Under the pieces are notes generated by a model, which worked only from the letters and a program-made list of their open reading frames with translations, was not told where the DNA came from and did no database searches. This document shows, piece by piece, positions 13,179 through 22,019 of a stretch of 64,000 nt of DNA (positions are counted from its first letter, which is position 1; every line of letters starts with the position of its first letter). The DNA is from Reticulascus tulasneorum (lineage: Eukaryota; Ascomycota; Sordariomycetes; Glomerellales; Reticulascaceae), in assembly GCA_001557505.1 (NCBI GenBank), contig LSAX01000007.1, forward strand, positions 2,480,001-2,544,000, written 5' to 3'. Made by a program: the position numbers and the translations under genes.

Positions 13179-16009
13179 CTAGTCGAAATCGTCGTCATGA
13201 AATTGCGTGCGCGTAGGCCGATCGCCAATGATGTCGCCCTCTCTGCGATCTGGGTTCTTGCCACGCGCTATCAGTGCAATTCTCTCCTTTTTGCCGAGCG
13301 CGACGAGGTCGAACCCGGAAGGCAGCCTTAGATCGGCTCTGTGGAGGGGGACTTGTTAGCTTGTGTCTTTGCTGCTGGGGTGGTGGGCGGTAAAAGGGCT
13401 ACATGTAGCTTGGGTTCAAGAAGGGGTTCAGGAAGTGGTTCAAGAAGGGGTTCAGGAAGGGGTTCAAGAAGGGGTTCAGGAAGGATTCAAGAAGGGGTTC
13501 AAGAAGACGGTAGGGAGGGTAGGGGGAAAACTCACTTTAGCAGATCGACTTTGAGATTCCGCGCCTTGTCGCGTATCGCTTGCTGATCCCTGGGGTGCTC
13601 GAATCTATCCTCTGCCGGTGTTCTGTCGTCTGCGACACGCGCGGCAATGCCAGCCCAGTTGCATTGCCTCTCGTCGATGTAGCGGATCAGAAGCAGGACG
13701 TCTCTGTTGGACCAGGGCATTCTCTGCTTAGGATACCTTCTCTCCTGTGATCGCTGAGATCCAACCTGTGTTGACGCGATTTGATATTGGGTCGCCATCC
13801 GGTTCTGTTGCGCGAGGGCTTTCCAGTCAACATCATCAATCGCTACAGATTGGGTATTAGCCCCAACCGCATCCCTATCGCGTGATGGGGCAGGGGTGTA
13901 TTCGTTCTGAGGATCGGGTGGTTCTACAGTCGTACGCGCGCGTCTAGAAGGCGGCGGCGGCATGGCCGCTGTGTCTGCTGCTCTTTTCCGGGAATTGGGC
14001 TGTCGGGTGTCTGTTTCGAAGTCGTCTTGTTCCTCTTCGTCGTTGTTCTGGTCAACATCGACATCCGGAGGAGGTCGATACCCACTGGGCCCACCGCGCA
14101 CCGCAAGTTCCCGTGGTGCAGACTGACTTGGTGCTTGACTGCTTCTCGGAAACGAGATTCTGGATGGAAGTTGGTTGAGAATTTGTGCGTCTGTGTCCAC
14201 GCTTTCACTTCGTCGGGCCGGGTTGGCGGCGTGCGAGCTGGTAGGAAGCTCGGTTCGCGCAGCTGGCCCGGAGGTTGTGTCTGCCGCGCCGCCCGACGTG
14301 CCCCTCGTATTTGGAACGGATCTAAGAATACTTTGCTCCTGATTTGATGGAGGGGGGCCCCCTTTGTTCTTGCGAAGTGAGCTGACGAGACGTTGAACGG
14401 ATCCAGGGCCCTTAAATAGACTGTCCCGAGTGAGTATTCGTCAACAACGAACGAACTGAGACAGCATACCTGCGTCCTGCTGGGGGTTCATCAGCAGCTT
14501 GGCGCGAACGCAGCGCTTCTGATCTCGCATCCCCCTCTTCCGCATCGCTCACATATAGGGCAGGAGTCTCAGCTCTTTGCTTTTCTTTCTTTCGATTGTC
14601 GTGCAGTGCTTTCTGGATCCGCCTAATGTGCCCGGAAGCCCAGTCGGATAGAGATGAGAGAAAAGACTCGAGGGGGTAGCTCTCCTCCAACGACTTGACA
14701 GCGGTGGCAAGGTTTTTTGCGGTACCTATTTTAGAAAGGATAGACCTAGTCCGGGCCTGAGTGATTTCGAACTCTATAGTCCCAGGTTCCAACTCTTTGT
14801 CCAAGACACTCATGAAGGGGCCCTCCAGCAGCATTTGCTGGGCATCTGCAGACTCCGAGACGGCACAGAATAGAGCCGCTGCAACCGTAGCGGGATTTCT
14901 CCGCTTGTTTTTGCGCTTTAGCTTGTGCAGCGTTTCGATCAATCTTTGGGTCCGAATTTCGATTGCCAACTCGGCATGTTTCTCTGTTAAAGCCCACTCG
15001 GTACCATCACGGCCACTATGCGTCCACGGCATAAACGGGAGAGGGAAATCGGGGTCCATGCGTTCGAGCACGTAGAACAGCTCTTCTTGACCGTGACTGA
15101 TGTTTGTGAGGGAATCAATCAGAGTAGTTAGATTCGCAGATGCCATTACACCTTCAGCCATCCAACGAACATCCTGGTTGAGTACTTCGATAATTCTGGG
15201 CCACCCAATTAGTGACTCGCCTTCTCTAACGTACAGTTCTCGGACGGCTGCGAAAGACTGTCGGCTGATAATGTGAACAGTCTTCCAAGCTTCGTTCGCG
15301 TCAGACTCTATAAGCGCTGCCAGCGACTCATTCAGCTGCTCCGAGGCGCGAGAGAGATTTGGCAGAGCCAAGGTCCTAGCATCAGCCAGTGCGATGTCCT
15401 GCTCCAGGTCATTTTCCTCTTGTGAGAGAGGCTGCGCAGGTTGCTCTGGAGAGATTTGTGCCTCATCCTCGTCAATTATCGGGAGACCTAATGTTCTCTT
15501 TAGCCTGCACTTTGGTGATTTTAGGAAGGCTACTTACTACTAGCTGTTGTGTTTTTGCCTGTCTCGGAATCGTCTGCAAGATGTTAGCAACGCTACTTTG
15601 AGACAGTTTTCAACCACCGCTTACTGGACATCGAAGCCTGGGATGAATCATGGACAGTGATTTGAGATCCAGTCGCGTCTAACTCGTATATTAGCATGCC
15701 GAGTTTCTTGCCCAAACAGGGCTATTCCGTACCAGTAGCAGATACTGCGGAAACCTGACTTAATAAGTCTGGCTCGCCCATCTTTGGACGAGGCGCGCCG
15801 CGCCTGGGCACCGGATCGAAAGTCTCAACTGAAGGTAGCACCTTCTTGGCGGTGGAAGCCTTGGGTCTGCCATGAGGTTGAGGGTCATTCACTGACGAGT
15901 CTGGAGTTCGGCTGTTGCCCACACGGGCACTGGATCGCGTTTGCCGTTGCGCGGGCGCAGGCGCAGAGGCTTCTGAGGCGCTTTTCCCTGCATTTGATGA
16001 TCTGGGCAT
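13179..16009 (-). CDS. Tbf1/TRF-like telobox Myb protein
   Basis: Six exons on the minus strand: 15733-16009, 15625-15678, 15538-15573, 14470-15487, 13536-14420 and 13179-13338. All join in frame at GT-AG sites and give 809 residues. A single Myb domain lies near the C-terminus (about 695-757), starting RMPWSNRDV. Its recognition helix, DQQAIRDKARNLKVDLLK, matches the telobox pattern of Tbf1-type proteins (Q-x-x-x-K/R-D-K-A-R-N). A helical region at about 150-440 could be a diverged TRF-homology dimerisation domain, but that is inference. The rest is disordered, Ser/Pro-rich and charged. Tbf1 and TRF proteins bind TTAGGG-like DNA at telomeres, and Tbf1 also at promoters. The ATG at 16009 is the first one in frame. 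The last intron contains a minisatellite; retaining it would stop the protein directly after the Myb domain. The Tay1/Teb1-like gene lies directly upstream on the same strand. Confidence 0.75.
13412..13506. repeat. 12-bp minisatellite inside the last Tbf1-like intron
   Basis: Eight adjoining copies of GGGTTCA[A/G]GAAG (plus strand). One copy is 11 bases long and one starts with T. Copies 1-6 alternate A and G at the variable site, so the older unit is a 24-bp dimer. The array lies entirely in the 197-base intron 13339-13535. On the transcribed strand it reads as a pyrimidine-rich tract ending well before the branch point. Next to it, at 13509-13526, is the G-rich word GGTAGGGAGGGTAGGGGG. Confidence 0.95.
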
Positions 16010-17055
16010 TATCAATAAGCTGGACGTAGACGTGATGCGACACGGATGTTGTTGCCTTCCTTGCAAGATGCTAATGTCGCGGTCCTGTGGTGGAGATAAT
16101 GGCCCTCTGTATTTGACCTCCTAGACAGCTGCTTGTCGGTAGCAGCTCGTTGGCTGTATTCTTTCACATTCAGCTTTCAATGAGCCATCTCTTTTTCGCT
16201 CTGAGGCGAAGGGTTGCATTTGTTTTGTTTTGGGCAACCCTAACCCCTGTAACCACGCCAGCGGCTGCCAGTTGGAGCATGTCACGTGCAACATGCCTTC
16301 CAAAGTTCTTGTTTCTTTGGTAAGGCACTTTCTTTCCGTCAACCAGATCTCTCAGTACTTCTGGTCCATATTAAATTCATTTTACTGCGTGCTGCGTCTT
16401 CACGCTGGACTGAAGCTCAATTGAGGTGCGGATGGAGAAGATTGATCACTTGAACACGTTGGGAAATAAAATGTCTTTTGATCACTGAGTCATTCCAGGA
16501 AGCGATGAAATGTATTCTAGCTTCAAATACACGTTGTCATACTCTAATCAGACATTCGGGTAACAAGAGGTCGGGAGCAGCGATGCCCTCGGGTCCTCAT
16601 CCAAGTGCAGAAACGACTGTAGTCCTTCTAATCCATATCCGTATTCCCATTTTTGCCATCCCGAACCGCGAGGCTCCAAGATAAGCGCCATCTCCATCAT
16701 CATATGGAATTTACCGAGCGCCTGGTATATGTATAAATTCTTCCGTTCGAAAAGACCGTTGTGGCATCAGAACTTGATGCCTATGAGGAGACTCCATGCT
16801 AACAAACAAATAAAACCCGACTTTTTGAGCTCTATCCCTAGGTGAAATATTGAAGAAGTCCCTAGCTATGCCACCTTGAAGGTGGATTTGAGCTGGGATT
16901 ATGCTCGTGAATGTTTGCACATCACGGCATGAGTGTTGAAGTGGTGCCATAATAGCGGCACCAAATGTAGTCTTGAAAAGGGAGATGCCTAGCAGATCTC
17001 CATCATCTCCGTCTTTGCGGAGAAGAAATTTCCTGGCCATCTGATCAACTGCTGG
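16010..17055. other. Intergenic between the two Myb genes
   Basis: This stretch should hold the 3' untranslated region of the Tay1/Teb1-like gene and the promoter of the Tbf1-like gene, both on the minus strand. I see no coding frame worth naming. The telomere-like word at 16236-16247 is listed separately. Confidence 0.5.
16236..16247 (-). promoter_or_regulatory. Telomere-like word in the Tbf1-like promoter
   Basis: On the minus strand this reads GGGGTTAGGGTT, that is TTAGGG with flanks continuing the telomere repeat. It lies about 227 bases upstream of the Tbf1-like start codon at 16009. Tbf1 and TRF-type Myb domains are known to bind such words, so self-regulation is possible. That is inference from position alone. 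Confidence 0.5.
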
Positions 17056-18744
17056 CTATGGAGAGACAGAGTCGGATGCCGTATCGGGACCGTAATATCG
17101 AGGAGACGTATGTGTGATTTGCGAATCGTCCAAGAGAAGACGAGAGATGTCCATCTCGCCTGCATTTCCCATGAACGGTGCATTGGTGGACTCGCCAAAA
17201 TCGAATGGCTGCGAGACCGCTGGGAACTCGCCGTTGTCGAGCACAGAGAGAGGCCATCTCGGCAGCTCCTCTCTGGAGTTGACCCGCATGAGTTGCGGAT
17301 CCAAATAAGATGGCATGGACGGCTGGAACGAGTTCCCAATAGTCATGCTGACTGAAGGCTCCAGAGTGTCGTTGCCTCTGGAATCCTTAACTGTGAACAA
17401 ACCCTTCTCGATCCTTTGGTAGACGCTCGGATATTTATTCCGTACTCTGTCTCTCAGATCGGTGGGCTGTCTGCCGGAGAGACTGAACCGCGGGTCTCGC
17501 TGGATCTTGGTCCACGCTGGCCCATATAATTCCAATCCATCGAGGATCTGCTTATCGTCCTGTTCGGAGAATGGTCGCCGTTCTCGTCGGTGCGACTTCT
17601 TGAAGGGTCCGTGTATACCAAGTTCTACGAGGTCTTCTATCTTCTTTCTGTGTGCTCGAGTCCTCTTCGTCTTGGGACCAGAGTCTGAGTCGTTTTGTAA
17701 AGCTGGCAGTTGCTCCTCTGCCATTTGTTCCTCTTGATCGATCAGAATGTTCTCGGAGAGCAACCCCGTCTTTGCTTTCGTCTTGGGTTCCGCCACAGGT
17801 AGCGGCATAGGCAATTCTATTGGTGTGCCGTTCTGATTGTTGGTGCTCGATCTTAGTTCGTTGGGACAGCAGGTCCTGAATCGATCCTTCAGATCCCCAG
17901 CTGTGCGATTATTGAAGTTGAAATCGGCATCAGCCAGTATATCGGTCCATTTCCCCACACCGTGGCGATTGACACCCAGCAGCAGGTGAGTTGTCTCGGA
18001 TTCTGACCATTTCCTCCTGGGCTTCATAGCCTTCTTTCTGGTCTTCCCACTGCTGGCCTTGTGCGTCTTGGGCGGCGATGCTGGCTGGCTTGGTATGTTT
18101 TCAGGCACAAGTTCTTGGACGTGAGTGAAGTCTCTGATTGGTTTGAGCTGAGCATTATCTGGAGGTGGTTCGTTGAACTCGCTAGAGGCAATCGGTGGGA
18201 AGAGAGCAGCGTCGGGTGGCGGTTCGTGTAGACCATTGATGATCGGTGGCATAACCTGCTGCTGGGTTGCTTTCTGCTTTTTCACCGGCTGTGGAAGTTG
18301 TACGAAGTCATCCTTGGTTGTGAGGGTCCGGTGCCTCTTCTTCGTAGCTGCGTCGTCATTGAGGTCGGGCGTCTCGTCCAGGATCTTGCTCAGCGAATAC
18401 GACGATTCTGCCGCCTCCGTATCGCCTAAGAGCAACCTTAATGGAAAAGACGCAATGTTCCCAACACTGTTTCGATCTCCCGCAATCTCGCCATCTTTCC
18501 TCGACTCTTTGGTTGAGTAGGCTTCGTCAACGGCACCAGGCGCAGGAAGCGGGGCGCCATGGCTGGTGGCGAGGGAAGCTGTCCCAGAATTGTCTTCTCG
18601 ATGGCTCGCGCCAGGTTCGAGAGGCAATGGTCGTTCCGATGGCCTGGGAAAGGTCAGACGGAACGAAGGGAGATCAGCATGTGCAGGCTGCGGCGTGGTC
18701 GAATCGTTCAGAAGGTGGATCAGCCGTGGCTCGATGAAGGCCAT
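17056..18744 (-). CDS. Tay1/Teb1-like double-Myb telobox protein
   Basis: Single exon, 562 residues. There are two Myb repeats. The first, at about 243-292, begins RRKWSESETTHLLLG and ends with the telobox helix GDLKDRFRT. The second, at about 388-440, begins RRPFSEQDD and ends with TDLRDRVRN. Both helices match the telobox consensus VDLKDKWR. Two telobox Mybs in one protein is the layout of Yarrowia Tay1 and fission yeast Teb1, which bind TTAGGG-like repeats; Teb1 also acts as a transcription factor at promoters. The rest is disordered, with a Lys/Arg-rich stretch before the first Myb. The frame stays open upstream to 18909, but that extension is a hydrophobic translation of a CT-rich leader; the ATG at 18744 begins normal sequence. 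It sits head to tail with the Tbf1-like gene and diverges from the gene at 19367. Confidence 0.85.
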   Translation of the reverse strand: MAFIEPRLIHLLNDSTTPQPAHADLPSFRLTFPRPSERPLPLEPGASHREDNSGTASLATSHGAPLPAPGAVDEAYSTKESRKDGEIAGDRNSVGNIASFPLRLLLGDTEAAESSYSLSKILDETPDLNDDAATKKRHRTLTTKDDFVQLPQPVKKQKATQQQVMPPIINGLHEPPPDAALFPPIASSEFNEPPPDNAQLKPIRDFTHVQELVPENIPSQPASPPKTHKASSGKTRKKAMKPRRKWSESETTHLLLGVNRHGVGKWTDILADADFNFNNRTAGDLKDRFRTCCPNELRSSTNNQNGTPIELPMPLPVAEPKTKAKTGLLSENILIDQEEQMAEEQLPALQNDSDSGPKTKRTRAHRKKIEDLVELGIHGPFKKSHRRERRPFSEQDDKQILDGLELYGPAWTKIQRDPRFSLSGRQPTDLRDRVRNKYPSVYQRIEKGLFTVKDSRGNDTLEPSVSMTIGNSFQPSMPSYLDPQLMRVNSREELPRWPLSVLDNGEFPAVSQPFDFGESTNAPFMGNAGEMDISRLLLDDSQITHTSPRYYGPDTASDSVSP

Positions 18745-19366
18745 CGTGGGCGAAGAGGGTTGGAGCGGGCATTGGGTAAAAGTCAAAGAGAAGAACACAT
18801 GCGCGAAGAGAAGAAAGAAATAAGGGAAGAAGAGGAAGAAGAGGTTGTAGTAAAGTACAAAATAGGTACAGGCAGCCAGGCGTGGTCCGATGAATGGTAA
18901 GTCTCTCAATTAGTCGCCTCCATTCCAGCTGGTCTGGGCAGGCAATGGGGGTTTTCGGTCGCCGTCTTTCCACGTGAATGATGGCAAGATAGGTAGTAGA
19001 GCAGTAGTTTCTGCTAAGAAAAGATAGCTGCCGTGTGCGCAATGGCTAACGTCGGCCACTTCGACCTTATCGCCGAAGTTTCATTCTCCCACTTGACTAA
19101 CCGGCCATTTCCGCCTCTTTCCACCAGCAAGCAAGCCAAGGACCCAACCACGACATAACAGATCGACCAATTATACCAGCCCCAAGTTCCTTCAGTGGCC
19201 CCAAACGTCGAGTTTTCACTGGCAAACATCGCCACCGGTGAATTAGGCCCAAAGTTCGAAGCTCAGCAAGGTTCGTCAGGCTCGTGGCACTACGCAGCTG
19301 AAACTCCGCCTGCTATTCGTCAACTGCCATTTTGATCTCCTGACTGCTCATTCTGCTCTGCTCGGC
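18745..19366. other. Divergent promoter region
   Basis: A 622-base shared upstream region of the Tay1/Teb1-like gene (-) and the small membrane protein gene (+). A strong purine tract at 18780-18860 is the CT-rich leader of the minus-strand gene. I see no telobox word here. Confidence 0.5.
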
Positions 19367-19948
19367 ATGGCCTCCGGTCTGCCCTCATTCCCGAAGCTGG
19401 TCTTCACAACGCTAGAGCCCATTTCACTGTATGAATGGTTTCTATCCCTGCCGGGTGCAAGTTGACCAAGCTGAAAATGAATAGTGTAGCTGGATTCCTT
19501 GGAGCGATTGTTTCTCCAGATTGGTTCATTTCAGAGCAGATCGCGCAAACAACTCCAGTCCCATCATCTGAAAACAGTCGCCTAGTGGCCCTTCAACTAG
19601 GCAACCTATATCTACTCTTGGCTATGGTTGGTTTGGCTGTACTCACATCCACAACAGAACTCAAAGTGGTAAGGAACTATCTCGTTGCTCTCTGGGTTGC
19701 CGACATTGGGCATGTTGGCACGTGTTATTACATCCTTGGCCACCAACGGTTCATGGATGTGGCCCAGTGGAATGCGATGACATGGGGCAATATTGGAGCA
19801 ACTGTAGGACAGTCCCGTCCGTTGCGCATAGTCCCGAAGTGCTAATTCGGTCTGCAAGGCATTCTTGTTTTGGACTCGGACAGCATATCTTCTCGGCCTC
19901 TTTGGACCAGACCGCACTAGACCAAGTTCACCACTTAAGCAAGCATAG
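19367..19948 (+). CDS. Small multi-pass membrane protein (DUF7704-like)
   Basis: Three exons, 19367-19428, 19485-19803 and 19859-19948, giving 156 residues. The first acceptor is AATAG ending at 19484, not the nearby GTGTAG, because only it keeps the frame and gives the conserved run EPISLVAGFLGAI. Several hydrophobic segments are visible, in the LVAGFLGAI, LGNLYLLLAMVGLAVL and YLVALWVADIGHVG regions, with a short GATAFLF segment and LLGLFGP near the end. This matches a family of small fungal membrane proteins annotated only as a domain of unknown function; the family name is from memory. No function can be given. The gene is transcribed away from the Tay1/Teb1-like gene. Confidence 0.75.
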
Positions 19949-20985
19949 GCACTTGCATGTCTGTGCGAAGCTTTCCATGGCTCGAGGCAGCTTAGACCAG
20001 CTTCTCTGCCAATTATATTGTCATGGAGGGTCGTGGGGCAAGATTCTCGGGGCGACATTGACTGCGATGAGTCTCTTGCTCGAGAAGGCTCCATTATTAC
20101 TGTCCAAGCATGTAAGTGCATCGTTAGTTCTCAAAGAAACGATATTTGATAAAGGTGCCAATGTTTCGAGTCTCTCGGATGAGAACTGGGCGTTTGCATT
20201 GAGGAGTGTGGGAGTATACAGTATGCGATGCTCCTCTAGAAGACTAGGTGATGACCACAATTAAAGTTATCACTCCATGTGACCTCTGGTGAGATCGGCC
20301 AGACATGATGACAAGCAACCAGCTTCTAATTAGTGAGTACATGAGACATCAGCAGTGACCGGTTTGGCAAGAAATTCAAAGTGGGAAGAGGGGATGCCAT
20401 GCGGGAACCTCGGCACTCTGTATCATGGTTCAGAGAGGGGACTTGGGGAGCGCTTCAGAAACGATACCTAGTTCGCAATATCGTATCTGTTTGTTTTTGG
20501 TCTCCAGTGGATAGACAATGGCCGGCACGAAGATTACAGTCATCAATATCACTTAAATTCCGTAGAGTTATTATGAGAGAAGGCATGAGATGAATGTTGT
20601 AGGTAGATGGTGGAGGTAAACAAAACCATATCCTTACCTCCCGTTAGCAAACTTTACTGGCGATTGGCGGCTACATAGCTTGGTTTCCAACGTAATCCGT
20701 AGACCTCGCTTTTACAGATCACTTCACTTCGTTCAGATTAAACGCGTCTGGAATTCCATCACCAATAATGTGGAGGCGAACTGTGGGGCATGACCGCAGT
20801 GCACGGACTCTTTTCGGCAGACATATCGGACCGGAGTAACTGTTCGGCTGCCGCTCTTTCCCTCCCACTGTAGGGCATGGGAAACCCTACAGATCACAGA
20901 AAAATTCCTGACCTCAGCTGGCTCTTGTGAAATCTCCCAACCTCACTTTCCATCACCATCTTGAGATTCCAGACAATCCGCAAAG
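19949..20985. other. Intergenic upstream of RPS4
   Basis: Holds the 3' end of the membrane protein gene and the RPS4 promoter. No supported gene. An open frame overlapping 19722-20264 only continues past the true stop in another frame. Confidence 0.5.
20868..20892. promoter_or_regulatory. Inverted telobox-like element in the RPS4 promoter
   Basis: CTGTAGGG at 20868-20875 is followed, after nine bases, by its exact reverse complement CCCTACAG at 20885-20892. The right arm is preceded by AAA, giving AAACCCTA, the core of classical telobox elements. It lies 94-118 bases upstream of the RPS4 start codon. Tbf1-type factors bind telobox-like sites in ribosomal protein promoters of some fungi; use here is inference. 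Confidence 0.55.
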
Positions 20986-22019
20986 ATGGGTAAGGGATTG
21001 TAAGTATCTACCTGCTCTCCTACATATCATTGCGAAGCCCTCGACTACTCGCTTTGTCTCTTCTCACGTTGCATCGATATTTCTGTCGAAATTGTTCTAA
21101 CATCACATTAGGAAGAAGCACCAGAAGCGCTTGAGCGCGCCATCCCACTGGCTTCTCGACAAACTTTCGGGAACCTATGCCCCTCGTCCTTCGGCTGGTC
21201 CTCACAAGCTCCGCGACTGCATGCCCCTCATCGTCTTCATGCGCAACCGCCTCAAGTATGCGCTCAACTTCCGCGAGACTCGATCCATCTTGATGCAGCG
21301 CTTGATCAAGGTTGACGGCAAAGTCCGAACCGACATGACCTTCCCAGCTGGCTTCATGGATGTCATCAGCATCGAGAAGACCGGCGAGAACTTCCGACTC
21401 ATTTACGACACCAAGGGCCGCTTCACCGTGCACCGAATCCAAGCCGAAGAGGCGGAATACAAGCTTGGAAAGGTCAAGCGCGTTCAGCTGGGTCGCGGTG
21501 GAATCCCATTCTTGGTCACGCACGATGCAAGGACGTAAGTTCTGTCAGACATCATTCAGCCGTTGGATCAAGCTTTGGTCGATTCGAGTCACCCGACAAG
21601 ATTGGAGCTTTATTTGACGGTTGTATGTTCCCTTTCGGCCCCAAATGCTGACCCTGTCTACTTCTAGCATCCGATACCCCGACCCTTTGATCAAGGTCAA
21701 CGACACAGTCAAGATCGATCTCGCCACTGGCAAGATCACTGACTTCACCAAGTTCGACACCGGCGCCATTGCCATGGTCACCGGTGGCCGTAACATGGGC
21801 CGTGTTGGTGTGATCACCCACAGAGAGCGACACGATGGAGGTTTCAACATTGTGCATCTCAAGGATGCCATTGACAACACCTTCGCCACCCGAGAGGGTA
21901 ACGTTTTCGTCATTGGTGCTGAGAAGCCATGGATCTCTCTGCCCAAGGGTAAGGGCGTCAAGCTCACTATTGCTGAGGAGCGAGACCGCCGACGAGCCCA
22001 CACTATGGCTGGTCACTAA
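20986..22019 (+). CDS. RPS4: 40S ribosomal protein S4 (eS4)
   Basis: Three exons, 20986-20999, 21112-21534 and 21668-22019, giving 262 residues, the normal length for eS4. The first exon is only 14 bases and codes MGKG plus part of a Leu, a common arrangement in fungal ribosomal protein genes. The protein runs from [18 protein letters not shown] through [14 protein letters not shown] and KVDGKVRTD to the end [17 protein letters not shown], all hallmark eS4 segments. It is a structural protein of the small subunit, with S4-like RNA-binding and KOW-type segments. The inverted telobox-like element about 100 bases upstream is a candidate for coordinated ribosomal protein control. Confidence 0.98.

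Noticed and set aside
12999..13331. 110-codon plus-strand frame
   Set aside because: It is antisense to the last exon and stop of the Tbf1-like gene.
13509..13526. Full G-quadruplex call for the G-rich tract
   Set aside because: Only three runs of three or more G plus one GG, so it misses the standard four-run rule. Kept only as a G-rich TAGGG tract.
18745..18909. N-terminal extension of the Tay1/Teb1-like protein with a hydrophobic run
   Set aside because: It is the translation of a CT-rich leader. The ATG at 18744 starts the normal sequence, and a membrane segment would be odd for a telobox protein.
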